From: Takifugu bimaculatus
Lineage: Eukaryota; Chordata; Actinopteri; Tetraodontiformes; Tetraodontidae
NCBI GenBank assembly: GCA_004026145.2
Contig: CP034986.1
Span: forward strand, 13,627,804-13,691,803
Reading direction: 5' to 3'
Length of the DNA: 64,000 bases
Under the pieces are notes generated by a model. The model saw only the letters and a list, made by a program, of their open reading frames with translations, ran no database searches and had not been told where the DNA came from. Below are positions 26,347 to 36,066 of this stretch, one piece after another. Both the position numbers and the translations under genes were made by a program. Position 1 is the first letter of the stretch. Every line of letters starts with the position of its first letter.

Positions 26347-28627
26347 AGCCTCCAGAGGGAAGGGTGCCAGTTAGGTTGCCCAATTGAGCAAGAACACCTA
26401 GGTATCACTGCACTCTTCAACTGTAGTGAAGAGTTGAAATGTCCGCGCTTACATTAATTACAATTGAGTTAGTCAAACTTGGCTAAATCTTACCATCTCC
26501 TACACAGATCCTAGTGTTGCCTATGATAGAATTATGTGATTTCTTTGTTCCTTCACGACACATCGGGGCCATTTTATGATTGCTTTAACTAAATCTGTTA
26601 CATATAGCTGCTGTAAACCTTAAGTCCTTGAGGTTTATATGTTAAATTAAAACTGGACATAATTCTTGACATAAATTGAGCTGAAAAACAAAAGGAAATG
26701 TCTCAACACCCTGATCCCGCCGAGCTATTTTGACCAAGAGGCAACAAGAGCTGCCTCATAAAAAAGGCAATGTGGAGACATGACACTTCAGGTTTTGTTG
26801 GTTCTGACGTGGCATATGAAATCCTGGTTGACATTGATTTAAAACTGTAGATTGTTGCTGTAGATGGAATGAAGAACTAAATCAAGGAGATAAAAACTTG
26901 TTTGTAGGATAAGCATGGGTACAATAATGATATCAATAATGCTAACAAATAAGCGCTATCTAGTGGTCATGTACACAATGATGATCTGGGGCTGGTAAGA
27001 GCCGCTAGCTTATATGCATGCAAAAGTAGTTTACGGAGATGCTGCATTACAGAACAGCTCTGTGCTTAAAACAACTTTACATGTGACAGGTGAGGGTGGG
27101 GAAATGTGGCCATTTTTCCCACGTGGATAAAAGTCCGTTTCCAGTCAGGGACCCGTATGCAGACAGCGCACATCATGACCCAGAAAGTTCAGGTGATGAC
27201 GTCTGCCGGCTGTCCAGCACCAGTGAGGGTGCTAATGCAGGAAACGTCCCTCTGGGTGACATACAAATGAGGCGGATGCTATGGTCAGAAGACACAAACA
27301 CAGATGCAAACGCACAATGTGATCTGGTTTTACTGTGCTCTGCTGGTGCTATCTTTTTCCATTTGTTGGGTCAGGGCTGTCAGAACCCAATCCTGGAGGG
27401 GCCGCAATCCAGACAGATTTTCTTTCTTTCAAGGCAGAAAATGGCTCTCACCAAGGCAAATGAGGACCAAGATGAAAGAGTTGTCGACCTGGAAGTAAAC
27501 CCAGTTGGATTGTGGCCCTCAGTTCCGCCACCCCTGTTTTAGGTCTTTATTAGGAGGCAAGGACAAACTTTTGCTTTCCTCTCTGTAGCTTTATTCCTTT
27601 CCCTTGCTCTCCTTGTCTAAGGCCGTGATTACCACTTCCAGTTTAGCTGCTTTCCGGATCAACTTACGGCATTCAGCAGATACAGCATTTTCCCCAAACA
27701 CCCTCCTGTTCTCATGTCAACGCTCTCGTTACTTATTCAAGTTCACAATCCAAGATGAAAAATACAGCGTATAAAAATCCGTTGCCTCAGCACTGCAAAC
27801 AGTGTTTGTAAAATGTTTACAGTGTATTTTTCCACAAAAAAGCCGGTTTTGATCAGCTTTTCTGAACAGAGAGCAGCAGAGCAAAAACAGCAGAACGGCA
27901 TTTTTCCCGCACATTCACGAGGAAAGTTCCAAATGGCTGAGTTACAAATTATGGGAAGAGTAATCACTTTTGGCCATCGAAGTATCACAAAGTGAAAAAC
28001 GAGATGAGCTTCACGCATTTGATGGAAAAGTCAGAGCGGTAGAATATATTCCTATAGGCAAAATATCGACTATGATTGATTAGCTTTCAGCGCTCCATCT
28101 TTTGGGTTCAAGGAAGCAACGATCCCGGTGGAACCTTCAGTCTTTCCCCCTCCATATTTCGCTCTCTCTTTATTCACAAAACAAGACATCTTGCCATCTA
28201 ATAGACTGTGTTTGCTCCATCTGTTTGCTGATGTCAGATCCCTCAGAAGGCTTTTCTTCATCCTCAGACCTTTACGGCAGACCCAAAATAAACAGCTTCT
28301 CCGAATCTGACAACAGCAGCTGTTGGCAGTGAGTTCTGGTGCTGCAGGATCCGTCTTGTTGGTTTTTGTTGCGGTCCACCTCGCGTCTACTGCGGGTACG
28401 GCTAACACGAACTCGATGGGGTGCACGGACTATCTACAAAAAAGAAGTTGATGGGACACTGAATATAGCAAATAAGTGAATAAGTGGTCTGAGGTGGGTC
28501 CGCTCACTCCACTTTACTGCCTTTTGATGTCCTTACAGTCTAAAAGTAAAACAGTGGAACCGGAGAAGATGTCTGGGTTTGCTGGAGGCTAGAGTCAGAT
28601 TTAGGAAGGTCTCTCAGATGGAACGCT

Positions 28628-29460
28628 CTAAACCACAGTGTTCCGCTGCCGGTAGGGTGGAGGGGGCAAGATGGTACCAGGCTTCAGGGAAAACTCCGAC
28701 ATGTATTCGGGGTTTTCGGCTACCACTGGCCGTATGTGTCCGTTCTGCTTGTAGAAGAGCTTAGCATTTGTGGAACCACCCTGTGTGCCATCAGGGGGTG
28801 CTTGGTTAGAAGATCTGGGAGGCAAGCTGTGCTGCCAGTATTCCGGATTGTCAAAGGTGACCTTCAGCTTCTTCCCGATGACTTTACCTGATGTCAGTCC
28901 ACCATGTTTCAGCAAGCTCGCTGGGTGTGCGGTGGTGTGGCTCTGGTAGGCGGGCAGGCTGCCCTGCCCGGCGTTGGCTGAAGTGGACAGAGAACCTGAC
29001 TGGCACACCTGGCCTTGGACGGTAGTACCTGGTTGGCTGACAGCGCTGCCACATGGATTTGCAGGTTGTCCTACAGATTTGATAGTGGGGTGGCTGTGGA
29101 GGATGTGGGTTGGTGGGCCATGATGGCAACTGATACCAGATGGAGAGGGCTGGGCCGAGGGAAGGGGGTAGTAGGGCAAGCTGGTCTGGATGGTCAGTGG
29201 GAGATGGGAACCTAAAGGGGTTGCTGACATAGAAGAGGGTGGTTGGGCTGGCAGGGGCAGACCATTTCTCCTCAGGGCTTCCAGACCCAGCTCTGCAGGA
29301 CTGTGGAAGGTGTTGAGGTAGAGGGGCTCATTGATGTACTCGTCCTCTGCTTTGGGCTGACTGTTGGGTGTGCTGTGGTACCCTGGGTTATCCAAGGCGT
29401 GGATCTCACCGTTTTTACGCCGGGAGACAAAAGGGTTTTCTTCGATCGGATTCAGGTATT
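28628..29460 (-). CDS. erbb4: erbb4 terminal coding exon with enlarged tail
   Basis: An 833-nt exon with acceptor GTGCTGCAG, running to a stop codon at 28628-28630. It opens [E]YLNPIEENPFVSRRKNG and LDNPGYH, then AEDEYINEPLYLNTF. It closes FDNPEYWQHSLPPRS, KLFYKQNGHIRP, AENPEYMSEFSLKPG, PPPPYRQRNTVV. NPGY and two NPEY motifs are PTB/Shc-type docking sites, PPPPY is a PPxY motif, and TVV is a class I PDZ ligand as in mammalian ErbB4. Between YLNTF and FDNPEYW lies a 150-residue Pro/Ser/His/Gln-rich stretch (28856-29305) where human ErbB4 has about 24 residues. The human DYLQEY tyrosine cluster before FYKQNG is missing. Confidence 0.96.
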
Positions 29461-30177
29461 CTGCAGCACGGATCAGAAAAGGGAGGGAGGGAGGATAGGA
29501 GTGCAGAGAGAAGGGGAAAAAGATAAGCTACAAAGATCTGAGAAAATATATGAAGAAAAGAGAAATCAAATGAAATATGAATTTAAAGAGGCGAAGAGAA
29601 ATAGATCAATGGCTAATGAGGAGAGCGGATGGGAGATGATAACGGTGATAATGCGAGCCGCTCCGGACCAGACAGGCGTGCTGCCAACAAATCTTTGGCA
29701 TTGGAAATCCAATCTGAGGGGGTGAAAATGCCAGCAAACCACCCCTCTTCAGTGATTTCGAGCGTTGCATTCGTGGAGCGTCAAACATATTGATTTTGAA
29801 CACTCTTCTGCTCCTTGACATTGCATCAGATGCATTTTACTGCAGGCTTGGTTGTAGTTCGAGTTGTTTAAAGAGACTCAAAAAAAGGCTGCGCGAGGGC
29901 CTGACTAAAGGAGTGAAACACGATTAGAAAAAAACATGTTCAGAGCTGCAGAAAAACCTCTGCAGATGTTTCAGTAAATGGCATTGATGACGGTGTATCC
30001 ACAAATATATCATATTTAGGCTGCGAATGAGCCATGAGATGACGAGAGGCCATGATGACTGGTGGACACACAGGAAAGGATGAAGCTGAATGTCAGTTTA
30101 TCGACAATAAATGCACCGATACCACAAAATCATGGCTGCAGATAATAAACTGATTTTCTTTGTTTTGACTTGAATAC
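29461..30177 (-). other. erbb4: erbb4 intron before terminal exon
   Basis: A 717-bp intron with a GTATTC donor and TGCTGCAG acceptor. Nothing else was recognised in it; its acceptor side is purine-rich on the plus strand. Confidence 0.9.
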
Positions 30178-30466
30178 CTGAGGAGTTCTTATCCTTCATC
30201 GGTGTAATGTATCCATCTTCATCGGTGTCACCTCTGGACATCCTGTCCCCCAGGAAGACGGTGGGGTCAGCGCTGTACCTCTGACCTCCACTGTCCTCTG
30301 CCCCGGACTGGCTCCTGCTCTTTTTATGCAGGTTCCCGTTGCTGCGCTGCTCCTCCAGGGGTGGGACGAGTCCACCTGTAGCTTCCTGGTTGCCACAGGC
30401 TTGAGCGCCCGCTGCCACAGAGCCCTCTGTAGAAACTGGGCCACCGTCTCGATAGCCGAACTGGTT
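30178..30466 (-). CDS. erbb4: erbb4 cytoplasmic tail exon
   Basis: A 289-nt exon with acceptor TTCCCTCAG and donor GTATTC, in phase 0 at its start and carrying one nucleotide over at its end. It starts NQFGYRDGG, matching human NQFVYRDGG, the residues that follow directly after DSNR in CYT-2 receptors. The middle is weakly conserved and low in complexity. The end is well conserved: QRYSADPTVF and DEDGYITPMKDK. The final G joins AA of the terminal exon to make the Glu of EYLNP. The middle part is faster evolving but keeps an open frame. Confidence 0.94.
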
Positions 30467-31783
30467 CTGAGGGAAAAATTTGGGTTGAAAGTAAAATGTT
30501 TGTGTTCGCAAAAACTTCACTTTGACTGGTTTCATTTGATTTAATGTTATGATGTGTTTTCACCAAAGACAAAGGGAAATGGCAAAATCGAAGACTGCTT
30601 TTGAGCCAACTGTACCCGAGGCAAGAGAAGAGAGACTTCTAACCCACATGTCAGCCTGCTGTAGAGAAAATCCTCTGACAAAGTTCTGCCAGCATAGTCA
30701 TCGGCACTGAGGGACTGCGAGGGGCAGTCGAGGAGAGATACAATTCAAACACCTGAACCTCAAAAAAGAACATAAACCCTCGCAAGGAAACACAAAACAT
30801 GACACGGAGCCAGAGGTCTTGTTGTGGTGCTGTGCAAGCCTGCCTCAGGCTGTTTAACCCAGGCCCACTTCGCTGCACTGGTGCCAACTGCTAATGCTAC
30901 AACAGCAATTACTGGATAAAACAGGAGAAAACAGAAACATCCTGGGGTTATATCCGTCCACCTACTCCATGTCTCCTTTGCAATCAGCCCCCCTCCCTCC
31001 AAAATTCTCTGTTCACCGCTTCTTCAAAGCCCGTCTGAGAACAGAGATTAGGTGAGGGTCTGTATCATGCTGCTTTTTCAGATGCGCAACCTGCATAACA
31101 AACTTTACGAGCCAAAGTCAGCCAGTTGATGGATTCTAGCGATGGATTCTTCTCGCCGTCTGGGCATTTACAGGCTTTTACCTGCATAATCAAAGACCTT
31201 CCATTTGTGATGGGGCGGCTGACCTTGAACAAGAAGGACAAAGCACAGATCACCTTATGTGTTTTTGGGGTACGTGGGCACTCATAAGAGAATAAAGATC
31301 CGCCGGAAAATGGGCAGGTCGTGGGAGGAAAGGTGCATGAGATACAAGCACCTCCTGAATGCGGCACAGCACGCAGCGGCGCCGCCACTCACTGCATATT
31401 AGAATACGGCTCAGGCATTCTAAAGAAGCGTCTGCTATTTACTTACGGGGCTCTGAGTAATGAATCCTGGGGCCTTGGGAGTGAGCACACAAAGAGCCAG
31501 CGTCCAAGCCACACACGATGGAAATGATGAAGGTGAGGCATTAGCAGAGGCAAATCATCAGAGTATCGGTGGTCATTAACCACCCTGAGCATTTAGAGGG
31601 CATCCAGAGTGGAGACATTTGAAGGATTTATTTAAACAGATGATGCAGTTTTTCTGAGACCACTTTATTACAGGCTGAGATATGTGACTTTAGGAGACCC
31701 CTGGTGCCAATATTTGGAAAAAAAGAGCCAACGTGCCCCCTCCGGAACCCTAGGAATCCTGTTTTCCCCCCTGGGATACTTAC
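30467..31783 (-). other. erbb4: erbb4 intron at the CYT-1 position, no CYT-1 exon seen
   Basis: A 1317-bp intron between the PPSY exon and the NQFGYRDGG exon. In mammals the optional 48-nt CYT-1 exon, carrying the PPPAYTPM PI3K/WW motif, sits in this interval. I looked on the minus strand for codons for PPAYTPM flanked by splice sites and found none. Confidence 0.75.
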
Positions 31784-31954
31784 TCTGTTGGAGTCGACAC
31801 GAGGCCTGGTTGTGTACGATGGCGGAGCCATGTTGTAGCCTCGAGGCACCAGGTACTCATCGGCGTCCATCAGGTCATCCAGGTCCTCTTCGTCCAGAAG
31901 GCTCTGGAAGAATTTACTGTCGTTCGGGCTGGGAAGCTTCATCCGGTCATCCCC
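31784..31954 (-). CDS. erbb4: erbb4 tail exon with first PPxY motif
   Basis: A 171-nt, 57-codon, phase 0-0 exon with acceptor CTTCTGTAG and donor GTAAGT. It begins GDDRMKLPSPNDSKFFQSLL, continues through DEEDLDDLMDADEYLVP and ends APPSYTTRPRVDSNR. PPSY is a PPxY motif, the class of site bound by WW-domain proteins such as YAP, WWOX and Nedd4-family ligases; ADEYLVP is a tail tyrosine site. In human ErbB4 this exon is followed by the optional 48-nt CYT-1 exon. Here the frame joins directly to the exon at 30178-30466, which gives the CYT-2 form. Confidence 0.96.
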
Positions 31955-32030
31955 CTACAGAAGAGGAAATTCCGCACGTTAGATCCCGGTTGTTGCTCAG
32001 CGAAGGTTTATTTTCCGGACCCAACACCAC
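31955..32030 (-). other. erbb4: very short erbb4 intron (76 bp)
   Basis: GTGGTG donor and CTTCTGTAG acceptor. Reading frame and ErbB4 similarity break exactly at these positions. Confidence 0.95.
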
Positions 32031-32128
32031 CTGGATTACAAGGTACCGCTGGGGATCACGGGCCATTCTGCAGAACTCAGCTGCCAGCTCTTTGAACTTG
32101 GGCCGACTGTCTGCGTCGATCATCCAGC
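32031..32128 (-). CDS. erbb4: erbb4 kinase exon: end of kinase domain
   Basis: A 98-nt exon with acceptor TTCTCCAG and donor GTGGTG. It begins with GC completing the Cys codon split from the previous exon and reads WMIDADSRPKFKELAAEFCR, then MARDPQRYLVIQ. It carries the conserved C-lobe arginine of the DSRPKF motif and closes the kinase fold. Length matches the human exon. AAEFC replaces the human AAEFS. Confidence 0.97.
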
Positions 32129-34256
32129 CTGGAGAAGAAAAGATGCAGGAATTTAGACAATCAAACACGCGTGAATTACAGAACAATGTTGGACTGTGGC
32201 ATTCTGTTTAGCTTCGGGCAATTCATTAAATTTACTGTGTGGACTGTTTGTCCTCGTTCATTATGTATTAAGTTAAGTCCACAAAAATAGAACTACTGTG
32301 AGCAGAGGAACATGTTACACAAGGAAGTTGCGGGTGATTTGAGGGGTCAGGTGGCAACGCTGCAACCTCAGCTGGAGATTTCAATCTGCACCTTGAATAC
32401 TCTGTGTTGTCTGCAGCATTCCCCTGGTGGATTATTGGAACATATAGGTGCCCAGTGCCCTTTCATTTAAATTCAACACTTCATGCTAGCAGAAAATATT
32501 GCACATCCTCAATTACCGGGAGCATATATTACATACATACCTTACACAATGCAATTATCATCCAGCTATAATGTGTTGTCTCTCTGGAAAGACTTGATTT
32601 TCCTCAACCATTCACAATTAATCTCTTAAGGTGGCCCTGATGTCCTGTCTTTCTTCACTTCATTTAAATTCTGCTTTTACCACCCCCGGTGCCAACACAT
32701 TACTGAAATGAGATGCAATTACTCCAGCAATCAAACTCCATTCAGTCTTTATTGGGGTGGTGTCAAGGCAACGATGGGACGCACAGCGTGACAACAACAA
32801 CGGCTCTGGGTCATGTAATCGGTAATAATGCTCCTGACTGCGGAGCGTCTGTCTGGATTTTGATTAGGCTGCTGTCCCTCCAGCCTGGGAACGGGGGGGT
32901 TTCGGTGATGTCACTTGTGGAAGTTGCAGAAAACAAGCTTTGAAGCATTGCGGCCTTTAATTGGATGCTAGCTCCTCACAGATTAATAACGAATCTGAAA
33001 TCTGTGGGAGCACCTCAGGCAGTTTTTCTGCATGTTGAGGGAATTTGTTTGACCTGAGCGTTTACAGCAGGATTGTCCGAGCGCATTTCAGGCAGCACAG
33101 CAAATATATCTCATCATCCTCCAGGGAAAAAAACAGAAATCAAGTCGGCCCTGTTATTAGGCTAAATGGCTGCAGGGCTTCTGCACTGGCTGGAGTTTTC
33201 TCATTTGGAAAAGCAGTTTAGGTGTTATGACATTTTGGCTGATTTGCATTTTTTGTCGTGGGAACGTGTTTGATATTGAGCTCCAAGCTGAAGCAGATCC
33301 TTCTTTCATCACATTTGGCATTTTAAACAGTGGAATGAATCGGTTCCCATTTCCACAGCTACAAGCAGCCAATAATGAGAAGGACATTCAGAAAGGAGAC
33401 ACAACATTTCTGAAACAACAACAACAACAACAAAAGACTAAATTAAAAGCAAACCAGTGATGGATCCTGATAAGTGACTGGGAAAATAACTGCCAAGCAA
33501 CCAATGGCTGGCAGGCAGCCTGGCCTTTGTGCCTGGAAGGGTTCCTGGGAATCCTGGGAGAGAGGAGCAAGACAGGAGGGAATAGGGGAGGGGTGCAGAA
33601 AAGCTGGCGGTTGGGTGGGGGGTAGGGCTTCGGCAGAAAGTTGGGTTGGGATGGAACAACTGGCGGGGAGGTGCAGTGGTCCAGATGGAGGATGATGGGA
33701 ACAAGGACGTGGGCAGAGTCCCTGGCGTGGGGCAGGGGCACCGGCTGAAATAACATCTTGCCAGATGAATATTAAAGTAGGGCAGCTTTTATTAAACTTC
33801 AAGTCCTCAATGAGTTGCGGCCATGTATGGACATGACTCATCAATAACAACACAGCTGTGTTCCGGAGACCTTCAGCAACAGCATTACTTTATACAGGCT
33901 ATAGTCTTGAGGCTGCAGTTCCTCGTCACGATCCCGGGATAATCTGTCGGGCACTGGATTAAACCACCACGCAGGTATTGATTTTGGGACCAGCGTGGAT
34001 TATTTTTTAATCTGTATAAGTGAAAGTCTTCAGGCGCGTCAGGTGTTTAACTTGCTCAATGACATGAGATTTTTTAGCTAAAGGAGTCAGTCTGTCTTTC
34101 ACGTACTGCTGACTATTGTAAATACAAGGCTAGGAGTTAGCTTGTTTAGCATAAATTAACGGGACCCTATTGTCACAGATCAGATGTGCAGTTGCTTGCT
34201 TAGCTTAATCCAAAACATTACTGTAGGTCCAGTATCGGTACTGTGTGCACCCTCAC
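32129..34256 (-). other. erbb4: erbb4 intron, 2.1 kb
   Basis: An intron with a GTGAGG donor and TTCTCCAG acceptor. It contains a (CAA)n run at 33414-33434 and a G/A-rich plus-strand stretch at 33530-33740. No further exon was recognised. Confidence 0.9.
33414..33434. repeat. (CAA)n microsatellite
   Basis: About seven CAA units on the plus strand. Confidence 0.85.
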
Positions 34257-34403
34257 ATTTGACCATGACCATGTAGACATCGATGGTGCAGATCGGAGGC
34301 TGCGGCAACCGCTCCCCTTTCTCCAGGATGTCTGGGATTTCCCGCGTCGGGATGCCATCATACGGTTTGCCTCCGAAGGTCATCAGCTCCCAGATGGTCA
34401 CTC
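34257..34403 (-). CDS. erbb4: erbb4 kinase exon: C-lobe
   Basis: A 147-nt exon with acceptor TTCCCCAG and donor GTGAGG. It starts with GA completing a glycine codon and ends with a single T that begins Cys. It reads GVTIWELMTFGGKPYDGIPT, then REIPDILEKGERLPQPPICT, then IDVYMVMVK. It forms helices F to H of the kinase C-lobe. Relative to remembered human ErbB4 the only change I notice is DLLEK to DILEK. Confidence 0.97.
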
Positions 34404-34468
34404 CTGGGGAAAGGGTAAGACAGAAGGAGTAGAGAAGGAAGGGGATCAAGGGAAACAGAGCTACCTAC
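34404..34468 (-). other. erbb4: very short erbb4 intron (65 bp)
   Basis: GTAGGT donor and TTCCCCAG acceptor. The codon for Gly (G|GA) is split across it. Confidence 0.95.
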
Positions 34469-34544
34469 CGTAACTCCACACGTCACTCTGATGGGTGAAC
34501 TTCCTGTAGTGGATGCATTCCAGAGCCATCCATTTAATGGGCAT
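34469..34544 (-). CDS. erbb4: erbb4 kinase exon: P+1 loop (PIKWMALE)
   Basis: A 76-nt exon with acceptor CTCTGTAG and donor GTAGGT. It encodes MPIKWMALECIHYRKFTHQS followed by DVWSY and one extra nucleotide. PIKWMALE is the substrate-binding P+1 loop and helps mark the end of the activation segment; SDVWSYG holds the structural aspartate of helix F. Length matches the human exon. Only 65 bp of intron separate it from the next exon. Confidence 0.97.
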
Positions 34545-35910
34545 CTACAGAGAGAAATAAAAACATACAGATCCGTAATTCGACTGGATTTAATCTTGTC
34601 CTGCATGAATCCAGCATTTGGGACGTATTGGGAAACCGACAGTGTGTCCAACTGTCGTTTTGCTTTGCTCAATATCACACAAGTACTGTGATTGATTAGT
34701 TTCAGCGCAGCACGGGGATCATCAACAGAGGACGCTTCTGAAGACGCTAATTGGGATTGGATTGGCCATTCGTTGCCCATTATGTCCATAACCCGCAGAC
34801 ACCCCCCACTGCCTACCCTAACTACAATATCATTTCCACATTGACTGTGGGGGAGGGGGGTGGGGGGGGGGGGTTCACACCTACAACAAGGCAATTACCA
34901 GGTCATTTTTACATTTGATCGCACAAATATGCTCAGACAAATCCTGCTCTGATGATTTAGGAGGCAGCCTCTCGTCGATGTGTGGGAGACTGACACACCC
35001 ACCCTCTCCAGGGATAAATGAGCGGGAAGACGGTAAACAAAGTGTTTCAGGTTGGAAATATGGCGCGAAGCATTTTTGCTTTCATCTCTGGTGATTTATC
35101 TCCCACTGCATGTCGCTCCGCTGACAATTATTCCCATCTGTCAAGGTGTCAGTAAATACCGACATAGAGCCAATCACTCAGAAGCCATGGAGGAGCACAC
35201 CTGCTGAGGTTTAGAAAAAGATGTCTAACAGCTCAAGGTCCAACTCAAGATGCAGCGACTGAATAGAAGCTGAAATGAGCGAGCTGGTTTAATAAAAGGG
35301 TTGATCAGGACAGTTGGCAAAGAAAGCCAGAAGCGAGGGACCGAGACGGGGCTCTTGATTAGCATACCCTTGGCCCGAAACAAAATGAGCTGATTAGTGC
35401 TGTGGCTGCAATATTTATCTGTAGGAAATGGTAGAAAAATTGCACCAAACTATATCTTTTTCTGGCTGCGTAGAAAACAAGTCCTGCCTGTTTCGCTCTT
35501 ACTTGTGGGCTTTTTATTCATCATCATTCCTTTAGTGTTGTTTGAGACAGTGAGAGGTTTACTTCCTACAAATTCTATGATAATCCTCGCCAACTAACCT
35601 CTCCCGAGACTAAATGACGGTTAGCATGCTTATTAAAGTGGCAATGCGTTGGAATTTTCCCATTGAAATATTGCTTTAATTTTCCAAACTGCTTGATTTA
35701 ATTAGCCGATTAAAAATCCACATTAGCACTGATGCAAACACAGGAATTTCGGCAACATAAAAATTATTTTAGATCTGCAGCCTCGTTAACATCCCTCGCC
35801 ACCAGCGCTGACCTTTTGCTTTATGACTTTCTGTCGCAGTATTTACTTTTCACACACAGACACACACATATATACACACATCATGCAGCTGTGACTCCAC
35901 TTACACCAAC
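34545..35910 (-). other. erbb4: erbb4 intron, 1.4 kb
   Basis: GTTGGT donor and CTCTGTAG acceptor. It holds a G-rich tract at 34849-34873, a CA/TA-rich stretch at 35850-35882, and an AT-rich patch at about 35615-35725 with several ATTA/TAAT cores. No other exon was seen. Confidence 0.9.
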
Positions 35911-36066
35911 CTTGCCCCCGTCTGCGTTGTACTCCTTCTCGTCAGTGTCCAGCAGCCGTGCCAGGCCGAAGTCTGTGATTTTGATGTGATTGGGCGACTT
36001 CACCAGGACATTACGGGCTGCCAGGTCCCTGTGGACCAACCTCCTCTCTTCCAGATACATCATTCC
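35911..36066 (-). CDS. erbb4: erbb4 kinase exon: catalytic and activation loops
   Basis: A 156-nt, phase 0-0 exon with acceptor TTTGCCAG and donor GTTGGT. It encodes GMMYLEERRLVHRDLAARNV, which holds the catalytic-loop HRDLAARN with its base aspartate. It continues through KITDFGLARLL, with the Mg-binding DFG, and DEKEYNADGGK, with the activation-loop tyrosine. All catalytic residues of an active tyrosine kinase are present, unlike the impaired ErbB3 kinase. The LLDTDEKE segment differs from human LLEGDEKE. Confidence 0.97.

Larger units (their letters stand above)
23980..28627 (-). other. erbb4: probable erbb4 3' UTR
   Basis: About 4.65 kb of AT-rich, non-coding sequence follows the erbb4 stop codon and runs to a strong poly(A) signal near 24003. 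It holds a C/G homopolymer at 26329-26346, a short 20-bp tandem repeat starting at 25610 and a GGA-rich tract near 24247-24280. Mammalian ERBB4 also has a multi-kilobase 3' UTR. Earlier AATAAA-like signals (seen as tttatt on the plus strand near 27545, 27589 and 28168) could give shorter transcripts. The extent is inferred from sequence alone. Confidence 0.45.

Noticed and set aside
29305..29325. Let-7 seed-like CTACCTCAA on the erbb4 mRNA strand
   Set aside because: It falls in the coding codons for LYLNT, a conserved peptide, so the match is explained by coding constraint.
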